A program made the position numbers and the translations under genes. A stretch of DNA of 8,114 bases, taken from Treponema sp. (lineage in GTDB: Bacteria > Spirochaetota > Spirochaetia > Treponematales > Breznakiellaceae). Location: the NCBI GenBank assembly GCA_031274565.1, contig JAISPY010000132.1:1-8114 (forward strand), given 5' to 3'. A model generated the notes under the pieces. The model did not search any database, was not told the origin of the DNA, and worked only from the letters and a program-made list of their open reading frames with translations. The stretch's first letter is position 1. Each line of letters begins with the position of its first letter. Positions 1 through 6,328 of this stretch are shown here, one piece after another.

Positions 1-120
1 ATTAACTTGACGCTAATCAGCGTTGCCTTATTGTTTTTCTCGTTTTCCTGCGGAAAACTGCGAAAAACCACATTAAAGGAAGCACTGATTTATTCTCGAT
101 TGAATAAATCAGTGCTTCCC
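1..120 (+). repeat. Three-hairpin repeat element, copy 1 (cut by window start)
   Basis: This is the first of three copies of the same element. The window opens inside hairpin A: its loop acttgacgc is at 5-13 and its right arm runs about 14-27, with the left arm mostly outside. Hairpin B (31-68) pairs gtttttc with gaaaaac and ttttcc with ggaaaa around a tgc loop. Hairpin C is a perfect 18-bp stem, 78-95 with 102-119, loop tcgatt. It lies 47 bases past the stop of purH. On the minus strand hairpin C is followed by tttaat, so it could also stop purH transcription; that role is inferred. The repeat itself is seen directly. Confidence 0.9.
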
Positions 121-166
121 TAAGCCCCTTTTTTCTTCAGCGATACCCGGCCCCCGAATCCCCGTC

Positions 167-1801
167 TCAGTGCTTAAAATGCCGCGTTCCCGTAAAGACC
201 ATGGCGAGTCCCAACCGGTCGCAGGTCTCGATAGAGGGCTGGTCGTTCTGGGAACCTCCGGGCTGGATGATGGTCTTGATCCCCGCAGCAGCGGCAACCT
301 CAATCACATCCGGGAAGGGGAAGAACGCGTCCGATGCGAGGACCCGGGGCGGCTCCCCATTGTCAACCCCGGCCGCGGCAGTGGTCACGATGACTTGATG
401 GGCCCGGTTCAGGGCCAGCTCCGCCGCCCAGATTCGGTTGGTTTCACCCGCGCCAATACCCAGGGCAGCCCGGTTCTTTACCACCAGTACCGCGTTGGAT
501 TTGACGTACTGGACCGCCCGCATACCAAAGATCATATCCGCAATGTCCTCCGCTTCAGGAGCGAGCTTGGTCACCGGGTTCCACTTTTCCAGCAGTTTCT
601 GATCCGTATCCTGCACCAAAAGGCCCCCGTCCACCGAAACGAATTCCTGGGTCTGCCGGGGACTGAAAGGCGCCTGCATGATCCGGAGGTTTTTCTTGCA
701 TTTCAGGATAGCGAGGGCTTCGTCGTCGAAGTCAGGGGCCACGATGATCTCCAGAAACAGTTCCGCCAGTTTCACCGCAGTAGAGACATCCACCACCGCG
801 TTACAGCCGAGGATGCCACCGAAGATGGACACAGGATCACAGTTATAGGCCTTGGTGTAGGCCTCGATGAGGCTCGTGCCCAGGGCGATGCCGCAGGGGG
901 TGTTGTGCTTGACCGCCACACAGCAAACCGGGGGCAGCTTCGGGAAAGCAGGCACGATCCCGATCAGGTCCGCTTCTCCCAAGGGAGGAGTCCCATCCGC
1001 AGGAAGCCCGAAGGCGCACACCACCTTCCATGCCAGGTCCAGGTCCCGAATGTTGTTATAACTCAACTCCTTGCCGGAAAGCTGTTTCATAGAAGCAAAC
1101 GCCCCGGGCTTATCGGTATTGCAATACAGGGTCGCGGATTGATGGTAGTTTTCACCGTACCGGAGGGTCTGGGCCTTTTTGAGGGATAGGGGCCAATAGG
1201 CGGGAGCGGGTTCGTCTAGGAGATACCGGGCAACGGCCCCATCATACGCGGAAGTTAGGGTAAAAACTTTGGCGGCCAGGGTTTTACGGCGATCCTGCGG
1301 CAGGTCTCCTGCGGATAAGGCCGTGATTATCCCGGGATAGTCCGCAGGATCCGTGAGTACGATCACATCCTGATAGTTCTTTGCGGCTGAACGTAGCAGG
1401 GCGGCTCCCCCGATGTCGATGAACTCCAGGGTCTCCTCCTGGCTCAGCCTGGCCTGGACCTTTTCAAAGAAGGGATACAGGTTGACGCAGACCAAATCAA
1501 TGGGAGCAAAACCCGCCTTTTCCAGGGCCTCCCAGTGGGCTGGGTCCGCGCGTTTGGCTAAGAGACCCGTATGAATGGCCGGGTGGAGGGTCTTGACCCT
1601 GCCGCCGAGACATTCAGGGAACCCGGTTACGTCGCTGACATCCATCACCGGAATCCCTGCTTCCTGCAGGTACCGAAAGGTGCCGCCGGTAGAGAGAATT
1701 TCCCAGCCCGAAGCAGCCAAAAAAGAAGCTAAACTGGTAATACCCTGCTTATTGAACACGCTGATAAGCGCCCGTTTTTTTATTTTTCCCGTTTTTTCCA
1801 T
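167..1801 (-). CDS. purH: Bifunctional AICAR transformylase / IMP cyclohydrolase
   Basis: Catalyses the last two steps of purine synthesis in the cytoplasm: formyl transfer from 10-formyltetrahydrofolate to AICAR, then ring closure to IMP. The 544-residue protein has an N-terminal MGS-like cyclohydrolase domain (STGGT at 37-41, GGRVKTLHP at 66-74, IDIGG and AAKN within 128-142). The AICAR transformylase domain follows, with LRYGENYHQ at 213-221, the catalytic Lys-His pair in KHNTPCG at 298-304, DPVSIFGG, GIGAGETNR, ASDAFFPFPD and the terminal TGTRHFKH. It is slightly longer than E. coli PurH (529 residues), apparently because of extra residues around 265-292. The ATG has a GGAGG 11 bases upstream, a little distant. 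It is last in the purM-purN-purH series and complete. Identification is secure. Confidence 0.98.
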   Translation of the reverse strand: MEKTGKIKKRALISVFNKQGITSLASFLAASGWEILSTGGTFRYLQEAGIPVMDVSDVTGFPECLGGRVKTLHPAIHTGLLAKRADPAHWEALEKAGFAPIDLVCVNLYPFFEKVQARLSQEETLEFIDIGGAALLRSAAKNYQDVIVLTDPADYPGIITALSAGDLPQDRRKTLAAKVFTLTSAYDGAVARYLLDEPAPAYWPLSLKKAQTLRYGENYHQSATLYCNTDKPGAFASMKQLSGKELSYNNIRDLDLAWKVVCAFGLPADGTPPLGEADLIGIVPAFPKLPPVCCVAVKHNTPCGIALGTSLIEAYTKAYNCDPVSIFGGILGCNAVVDVSTAVKLAELFLEIIVAPDFDDEALAILKCKKNLRIMQAPFSPRQTQEFVSVDGGLLVQDTDQKLLEKWNPVTKLAPEAEDIADMIFGMRAVQYVKSNAVLVVKNRAALGIGAGETNRIWAAELALNRAHQVIVTTAAAGVDNGEPPRVLASDAFFPFPDVIEVAAAAGIKTIIQPGGSQNDQPSIETCDRLGLAMVFTGTRHFKH

Positions 1802-2127
1802 TTTTTCAACATCCTCCGCATGAAATCAAACAAGAGATTAAGGGGCCTCTCTCACCCCATACCGTCTTATACCCGAATACCAAGGTTTTTCATAGTATAC
1901 CCCATAACGGAGATTTTGTCATGAAATCTCGCTTCCCCTTCAGGAGAAACGCATAGAAAAATTAAGGGGGGCGTTTTTTCTATTTTTTCTATAGCATAGG
2001 CCGCAGGCTGCACCACGTCCCGCTCGTTCCATAGGAACGGCCTGCTCAGTTTTTTCTCTATCATAGAAGGCTGCGGGGCAGAAATAAGGAATAGGGAGGG
2101 GCTTTTGCCGCGGCCAAACTACACCCT
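1802..2127. other. Intergenic stretch between purN and purH, no convincing gene
   Basis: These 326 bases separate purN from purH although both read the same way. The only open frame of note is minus 1867-2064 (65 codons). It starts with ATG but has no ribosome binding site and no motif I recognise, so I do not call it. The stretch has T-rich runs and a small perfect hairpin (2025-2030 with 2034-2039, loop ata), but no stem followed by a U-run that would be a clear terminator. The last bases carry the purH ribosome binding site (GGAGG, minus strand, 1813-1817). purH may have its own promoter here or be cotranscribed; the sequence does not decide. Confidence 0.6.
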
Positions 2128-2757
2128 TTAAGGAAAAAAAACGCTTGAGCCTGCTGGAACCTCGCGGATCCGACTCACCAGCAATGCCGCAGCATCCACA
2201 ATGGCGCGGTGTTCCGCCTGATGAACCCGCGCCGCCAGACCCACAGGAGTATCCCCAGGCAAAACCGGAACCCTGCGCTGGAGCAGGATAGGCCCGGTAT
2301 CAATGCCCGCGTCCACCAGGTGCACGGTACAGCCTGATTCGGTCTCACCAGATGCCAATACTGCCCGGTGTACCCGCTCCCCGTACATACCTGGCCCGCC
2401 AAACTTGGGCAAAAGGCTCGGGTGCAGGTTGATCATCCTCCCCTGATACTCCCTGATAAGATCTCCCCCCAGAATGGAAAGCAAGCCCCCCAGGATGATG
2501 AGATCCGCCCCTTCCTGCCGGGCGTGGTACAGGATCCGATCCGAAAGATCCTGCTGCCCTAGGGTATAGACCGGAATCCCCGCGGTCTTTGCCCGTTCCA
2601 GGGCATAAGCTCCCTCCCGGTCCGCAATGACCGCCTGAATACGGCCGCCCGGGAGACCGCCTTGACGTTCCGCATGGATCAAGGCCTGGAGGGTGGTCCC
2701 ATTCCCGGAGACCAGGACCAAAATTCGTACCGGCTCCACCCTACCGGGTTTAGACAA
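2128..2757 (-). CDS. purN: Phosphoribosylglycinamide formyltransferase (GAR transformylase)
   Basis: Transfers a formyl group from 10-formyltetrahydrofolate to GAR, the third step of IMP synthesis. From the TTG chosen here the protein is 209 residues, close to the family's usual 190-215. It opens with the Rossmann-like strand RILVLVSGNGTTLQ (11-24). The catalytic triad of the family is visible: Asn110 and His112 in INLHPSLLP, and Asp153 in GIDTGPIL. The substrate loop reads FGGPGMYGERVH. The open frame extends upstream to another TTG at 2793, but that has no good ribosome binding site, whereas the TTG at 2757 has GGAGGAG six bases upstream. The chosen start overlaps the purM stop by 8 bases, suggesting translational coupling. 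Function is secure; the start is inferred. Confidence 0.95.
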   Translation of the reverse strand: MSKPGRVEPVRILVLVSGNGTTLQALIHAERQGGLPGGRIQAVIADREGAYALERAKTAGIPVYTLGQQDLSDRILYHARQEGADLIILGGLLSILGGDLIREYQGRMINLHPSLLPKFGGPGMYGERVHRAVLASGETESGCTVHLVDAGIDTGPILLQRRVPVLPGDTPVGLAARVHQAEHRAIVDAAALLVSRIREVPAGSSVFFP

Positions 2758-3856
2758 AACAGACTCCTCCGTTCCGCCCCGCCCGGGCAGCAACCCGGCC
2801 TATTTCCCATGCGGGATACCCGCGGCTGTCCAGGTACTCGATTGCCTGGGGAGCATCCTCTGGGGCCACCGCTAGGACAAACCCAATACCCATGTTAAAG
2901 GTAGCGAACATGCTCTGTTTGAGGTTTCCATCGGTTTTAAGCAGGGCCGCTCCTGCCTCCGCTGCCGCCGCGCCCCGGAGGGGTCCCCCGACCATGCCAT
3001 AGGCAATGCGGGGAAAGATCCGGGGGATTTCCCAGGACCCTTCCTGAATGAGGGCGCTCCACCAAGGCTCATGGTCCGCTGGGTGGGAAAACATCCGGGG
3101 GATATTCTCGTAAAACCCCCCGCCAGTGATATGGGCCATACCCCGGATCACCCGGTGTTCCAGGAGACCCAAGACCGGTTTGACGTAGAGCCGGGTCGGT
3201 TCCAGGAGCACCTGTCCGATGGGCATACCGCCGCAATCTTCCGCCCAATCCGGGAGGACCTGGCGGATCAAGCTGAAGCCGTTGGAGTGGACCCCTGAGG
3301 AGGCAATGCCGATGAGCGCATCCCCTTCCTGGATCGCGCTGCCATCTACCAGGCGTTTCCGGTCCACGATTCCCAGGGCAAAACCCGCGATATCGTACTT
3401 TCCTGCAGCGTAAAAACCAGGCATCTCGGCGGTTTCACCCCCCAGAAGCACGCTCCCGGTTTCCCGGCATCCCACCGCTACGCCTTCCACGATCTGCGCG
3501 GCTATGGCGGCATCGAGTTTCCCACAGGCCAGGTAGTCCAGGAAGTACAGGGGCCGCGCGCCGTGGCAGAGGATATCATTGACGCACATAGCCACACAGT
3601 CAATCCCCAGGGTAGCGTATTGTTTCAGGTGAAAAGCCAGTTCCAGCTTAGTACCCACCCCGTCGGTACCGGAAACCAGGACCGGCTCTTCCATGGCCTG
3701 GGCCCCGGAGACCCACTCCTTGAGGGAGAACAGTCCGGCAAAACCGCCGATCCCCTGGATCACCCCAGGACGCAGCGTCGCCGCTGCGGATTCCCGGTAC
3801 CGGGCGACCGCCCGGTACGCCTCTTCAATATCCACACCCGCTTGTTTATAGTCCAT
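2750..3856 (-). CDS. purM: Phosphoribosylformylglycinamidine cyclo-ligase (AIR synthetase)
   Basis: Closes the imidazole ring, converting FGAM and ATP to AIR, the fifth step of IMP synthesis. The 368-residue protein carries the full set of PurM signatures: YKQAGVDI at 3-10, GGFAGLFSL at 37-45, SGTDGVGTK at 62-70 (nucleotide binding), MCVNDI at 90-95, FLDYLACGKLD, GGETAEMPGFY at 139-149, SSGVHSNGFSL, HITGGGFYENIPR and FNMGIGFVLAV in the C-terminal half. It is a little longer than E. coli PurM (345 residues), with no frameshift. The ATG has an AGGA about nine bases upstream. It is first in the minus-strand purM-purN-purH series, and its end overlaps the likely purN start. Its upstream region holds a hairpin and a tandem repeat. 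Confidence 0.98.
   Translation of the reverse strand: MDYKQAGVDIEEAYRAVARYRESAAATLRPGVIQGIGGFAGLFSLKEWVSGAQAMEEPVLVSGTDGVGTKLELAFHLKQYATLGIDCVAMCVNDILCHGARPLYFLDYLACGKLDAAIAAQIVEGVAVGCRETGSVLLGGETAEMPGFYAAGKYDIAGFALGIVDRKRLVDGSAIQEGDALIGIASSGVHSNGFSLIRQVLPDWAEDCGGMPIGQVLLEPTRLYVKPVLGLLEHRVIRGMAHITGGGFYENIPRMFSHPADHEPWWSALIQEGSWEIPRIFPRIAYGMVGGPLRGAAAAEAGAALLKTDGNLKQSMFATFNMGIGFVLAVAPEDAPQAIEYLDSRGYPAWEIGRVAARAGRNGGVCFV
2764..2770 (-). promoter_or_regulatory. Ribosome binding site that decides the purN start
   Basis: GGAGGAG on the minus strand lies inside the last codons of purM and six bases before a TTG at 2757. It favours that TTG over the longer frame's TTG at 2793. It is also near a GTG further in (residue 7), which is less well spaced. 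Confidence 0.65.
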
Positions 3857-3872
3857 AGACGTATCCTGACCT

Positions 3873-3899
3873 ATATCCGCTGCTTTTGAGCGGCCATAT
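3873..3899 (-). other. Small hairpin in the purM leader
   Basis: ccgct (3877-3881) pairs with agcgg (3889-3893) around a seven-base loop. Flanking atat sequences extend the stem across a two-base bulge. It lies about 20 bases ahead of the purM ATG and has no U-run, so it is not a terminator. It may affect purM translation or message stability, but that is inference. Confidence 0.35.
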
Positions 3900-3922
3900 C
3901 CTATTGAGCCATATCCTATTGA
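3893..3922. repeat. Perfect 15-base tandem duplication upstream of purM
   Basis: The unit gccatatcctattga occurs twice with no gap (3893-3907, 3908-3922), starting about 37 bases before the purM ATG. Both copies are identical. It could be a pair of operator sites on one face-shifted helix, or a recent slippage duplication. I recognise no known PurR box or purine riboswitch in it. Confidence 0.9.
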
Positions 3923-3936
3923 ACCGATAGATTTTA

Positions 3937-3965
3937 TTGACTTGATCTGCTACCATATAGATAGT
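3937..3965 (+). promoter_or_regulatory. Candidate sigma-70-type promoter for the sulfite reductase operon
   Basis: TTGACT (3937-3942, five of six to consensus) and GATAGT (3960-3965, four of six) are separated by 17 bases. Transcription would begin near 3972 and put the whole repeat copy 2 in a 5' leader of about 180 nt ahead of the reductase gene. The match is only moderate and comes from reading alone. Confidence 0.35.
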
Positions 3966-4007
3966 GTACGGACTTTGCGGATCTGTGCCTATATACCACG
4001 GTATTAA

Positions 4008-4137
4008 GGAAGCACTGATTTATTCAATCGAGAATAAATCAGTGCATACTTTACTGTGGTTTTTCGCAGTTTTCCGCAGGAAAACGAGAAAAACCATAGG
4101 GCAATGCTGATTAGCGTCAAGTTAATCAGCATTGTCC
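4008..4137 (-). repeat. Three-hairpin repeat element, copy 2 (complete, inverted)
   Basis: This is the only copy with both ends in view, and it is inverted relative to copies 1 and 3. Reading the plus strand, hairpin C comes first (core stem 4012-4025 with 4032-4045, loop aatcga). Hairpin B follows (4058-4095), then hairpin A (4098-4113 with 4123-4138, loop gcgtcaagt). The ends are similar inverted repeats, GGAAGCACTGATTTA against GGACAATGCTGATTAA, and TAA lies directly outside both ends (4005-4007, 4138-4140). This resembles a small non-autonomous element (MITE-like) with a 3-bp target duplication. It ends 18 bases before the start codon of the sulfite reductase-like gene. Confidence 0.9.
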
Positions 4138-4155
4138 TAAGAATGGAGCAAGCCT

Positions 4156-5022
4156 ATGGCAGAAGTTGATTACGGGACCCTGAAGAAAGGAGGGTTCATG
4201 CGGCAGGTCCAAAAGGACCGGTTTTCCCTCCGACTCCGGGTGATTGGTGGACACCTCACGGCGGATAAGATCGCCAAGATCCGTGAGATCGCAGAAAAAT
4301 ATGGTCACGGGTATATTCACCTGACCTCTCGGCAGGGGGTGGAGATTCCCTTCGTCCCCCTCGAGCATATTGAGACCATAAAAACAGAACTGGCCACAGT
4401 AGGGCTGCAGCCGGGGGCCTGCGGTCCTCGGGTGCGGACCGTTACCGCATGCCAGGGCGCGGCTATATGTCCAAGCGGACTTATTGAAACTTCCGGCATT
4501 GCCCAGGAACTGGACGCTCGGTATTTTGGACGGGAACTGCCCCACAAATTCAAGATCGGCATTACCGGCTGTAAGAACAATTGCCTTAAAGCCGAGGAAA
4601 ATGACCTGGGTATCAAGGGCGGGCTGTTCCCTACCTGGCAGAGCGGGGCCTGTACCTATTGCGGACTTTGCGCCGCAGTCTGTCCCGCCGGGGTAATCAC
4701 CGTGGACCAGGATACCCCGACCCTTTCGTTTGATGAGCAGGGCTGTGTTTCCTGCGGCAAGTGCGTCAAATCCTGTCCTGCCGATGCGTGGCAGGGGAAA
4801 AGGGGCTACCTCTTGTCTTTTGGGGGGATGTTCGGTAATGAGATTAAGCCAGGACTGCGGCTCCTCCCCATCCTGTTTGAAAAGGACCAGGTGTTTAAGG
4901 CCGCAGACGCGACGCTTGCGTTTTTTGCGGCCCAAGCCCGACCCGGGGAACGGCTGGGCAAGACCCTGACTCGGGTCGGCCCTGAAACCTTACAAAAGCA
5001 ACTTGAGGAGGCAGTCGGATGA
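4156..5022 (+). CDS. Sulfite/nitrite reductase-like siroheme protein with fused 2x[4Fe-4S] ferredoxin domain
   Basis: Probably reduces sulfite to sulfide (or nitrite to ammonia) with siroheme coupled to a [4Fe-4S] cluster; cytoplasmic, with no signal peptide. The 288-residue protein has a single reductase half-domain (HLTSRQG at 55-61) with the cluster cysteines as C99-x5-C105 and C139-x3-C143. Lysines 131 and 133 just before the second pair match the siroheme/sulfite-binding lysines of the family. A bacterial ferredoxin domain follows: C166/C169/C172/C176 and C197/C200/C203/C207. This is the short single-subunit type, far smaller than CysI. GGAG lies seven bases before the ATG. A stronger AAAGGAGGG stands before the in-frame Met15, but homologous-looking LKKGGFMRQ supports the upstream start. 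Its stop overlaps the TusA-like gene. Substrate choice is inferred from that neighbour. Confidence 0.88.
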   Translation: MAEVDYGTLKKGGFMRQVQKDRFSLRLRVIGGHLTADKIAKIREIAEKYGHGYIHLTSRQGVEIPFVPLEHIETIKTELATVGLQPGACGPRVRTVTACQGAAICPSGLIETSGIAQELDARYFGRELPHKFKIGITGCKNNCLKAEENDLGIKGGLFPTWQSGACTYCGLCAAVCPAGVITVDQDTPTLSFDEQGCVSCGKCVKSCPADAWQGKRGYLLSFGGMFGNEIKPGLRLLPILFEKDQVFKAADATLAFFAAQARPGERLGKTLTRVGPETLQKQLEEAVG

Positions 5023-5279
5023 AAGCGGAGGAGCTGCGCGTTGACGCCCGGGTGGACATCACCCAGGCGGTATGTCCGATCACCTTTGTCAAAACCAAAG
5101 TTGCCCTGGAGGAACTGGAAGACGGGCAGGTACTGGAGGTACGGCTTAACCCCGGGGAGCCGATTCAAAACGTTCCCCAGAGTCTCAAGGATGAGGGACA
5201 CCAGGTGGTGCAGGTCAGGCAGGCAGAAGACGGCACGTACCTGCTGAAGGTCATCAAGGGCGGACGTTCCGTATCGTAG
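5019..5279 (+). CDS. TusA/SirA-family sulfur-carrier protein
   Basis: A small sulfur-relay protein: TusA-family members carry a persulfide on a conserved cysteine and pass it to partner enzymes. Of 86 residues, the core (about 12-80) has the family's CPxxxxK motif as CPITFVK, with the active Cys19-Pro20 at the start of the first helix. The second half, PGEPIQNVPQSLKDEGHQVV, matches the usual helix-strand pattern. Its ATG overlaps the reductase stop (ATGA), with GAGGAGG nearby, so the two are translationally coupled. The C-terminus reads IKGGRSVS; a Gly-Gly so close to the end recalls ubiquitin-like carriers, but the fold here is TusA, so this may mean nothing. The context suggests it receives or delivers sulfur for the reductase or the E1-like enzyme. 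The exact partner is unknown. Confidence 0.85.
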   Translation: MKAEELRVDARVDITQAVCPITFVKTKVALEELEDGQVLEVRLNPGEPIQNVPQSLKDEGHQVVQVRQAEDGTYLLKVIKGGRSVS

Positions 5280-5280
5280 G

Positions 5281-5330
5281 ACCCGCGCGCGAATAACAAG
5301 ACCCTGCGATCCTGTTATTGCTGCACGGGT
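5281..5330 (+). other. Imperfect inverted repeat between the TusA-like and E1-like genes
   Basis: aataacaag (5292-5300) pairs with cctgttatt (5311-5319) with one mismatch. Outside that, acccg (5281-5285) pairs with cgggt (5326-5330), separated by partly paired bases. No U-run follows on the plus strand, so it is not a standard terminator. It starts two bases after the TusA-like stop, and may protect or process the message inside the operon. Confidence 0.5.
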
Positions 5331-5373
5331 CGTTAGAAAAAAGTATAGAAAGGATAGTAAGAAAGGAGCGTAT

Positions 5374-6207
5374 ATGGCTTTTACCGACGCACAACTGGAA
5401 CGGTATTCCCGGCACATCATCCTCAAAGAGGTGGGGGTTACGGGACAGCGGAAACTTCTGGCGGGCCGGGTGCTCATCATCGGTGCGGGAGGACTGGGGG
5501 CGCCTGCGGCGATGTACCTGGCCGCCGCGGGAGTAGGTACCATCGGCATCGCGGACGCTGATGTGGTGGACCTCTCAAACCTACAGCGGCAGATCATCCA
5601 TTCCACCGGTGATGTGGGAAAACCCAAGGTGCAGTCTGCCCAAGAAACCATGCACGAGATGAACGGCGATGTGGAGGTCGTCCCCTACCATGCATGGATT
5701 AACTCCGCCAACATCACGGATATTATCAAGGATAAGAACTATGATTTTATCATTGACGGGACCGATAACTTCCCCATCAAATTTCTCATCAACGACGCCT
5801 GTGTGATGCTGGGCAAACCCTTTGTACATGCGGGGATCATCCGGTTCCGAGGCCAGCTTTTGACCTATATCCCGGGGAAAGGTCCCTGTTACCGCTGTGT
5901 GTTCCAAAACCCGCCTCCCCCTGATGCGGTTCCCACCTGCCGGCAGGCGGGAGTACTGGGGGTGCTGGGCGGAGTCATCGGTACCCTGCAAGCGACCGAG
6001 GCACTGAAATACCTCTTAGGTCTCGAGGGACTGCTCAACGGCTTCATCCTTACCTACGACGCGCTTGCCATGGAGTTCCGTAAGGTGAAACTCGCGGCCA
6101 ATCCCGCGTGCCCGGTATGCGGCCAATCGCCCACCATCACCACCTTGGTGGATTATGAACAGGCGGTATGCGATCTGCATGCATACCATAATCCCGGAGA
6201 CGCCTAA
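5374..6207 (+). CDS. ThiF/MoeB/HesA-family E1-like adenylyltransferase
   Basis: Members of this family adenylate the C-terminal Gly of a beta-grasp sulfur carrier (ThiS, MoaD or similar), the step before thiocarboxylate formation. The 277-residue protein shows RYSRHI at 10-15, the ATP-binding GAGGLG at 37-42, DVVDLSNLQRQ at 63-73 with Arg72, Lys85 and the Mg-binding DGTDNF at 127-132. Zinc cysteines are C171/C174 and C245/C248, and Cys188 in PTCRQAGVLG sits where the family has its catalytic cysteine. There is no C-terminal rhodanese domain. AAAGGAG lies five bases before the ATG. It follows the TusA-like gene by 94 bases. The carrier it acts on is not in this window, so ThiF, MoeB or a cysteine/homocysteine-pathway role cannot be told apart. 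Confidence 0.9.
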   Translation: MAFTDAQLERYSRHIILKEVGVTGQRKLLAGRVLIIGAGGLGAPAAMYLAAAGVGTIGIADADVVDLSNLQRQIIHSTGDVGKPKVQSAQETMHEMNGDVEVVPYHAWINSANITDIIKDKNYDFIIDGTDNFPIKFLINDACVMLGKPFVHAGIIRFRGQLLTYIPGKGPCYRCVFQNPPPPDAVPTCRQAGVLGVLGGVIGTLQATEALKYLLGLEGLLNGFILTYDALAMEFRKVKLAANPACPVCGQSPTITTLVDYEQAVCDLHAYHNPGDA

Positions 6208-6328
6208 GGACCCCCTCGGATTGATGAACCGGAAACCCATAGACCCTACCCGGAACAGGGGGATACGAAGTCCTCACGATGGCCTAGACCGTTCACGGGA
6301 AGGCTTGCGGTTTCCTTACATGGGCTCA

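Noticed and set aside
170..1189. Long plus-strand open frame of 339 codons opposite purH
   Set aside because: It is the antisense shadow of purH, with a low-complexity, Arg/Gly/His-rich translation and no motif; purH itself is unmistakable.
1867..2064. 65-codon minus-strand frame between purN and purH
   Set aside because: ATG start but no ribosome binding site, no recognisable motif, and T-rich intergenic-looking sequence; conservation would be needed to call it.
4126..4935. Minus-strand open frame of 269 codons opposite the reductase gene
   Set aside because: It is antisense to the ferredoxin and siroheme motifs and starts without a supporting ribosome binding site; it also runs into the repeat element.
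4806..5651. Minus-strand open frame of 281 codons across the sulfur operon
   Set aside because: It lies opposite three genes with clear family motifs and its translation is Ser/Arg/Pro-rich without any recognisable domain.
6208..6328. Bidirectional terminator between the convergent E1-like and radical SAM genes
   Set aside because: Short complementary pieces exist (ccccct with aggggg, ggaaacc with ggtttcc), but loops are long, the pairs interleave and no U-run follows on either strand.
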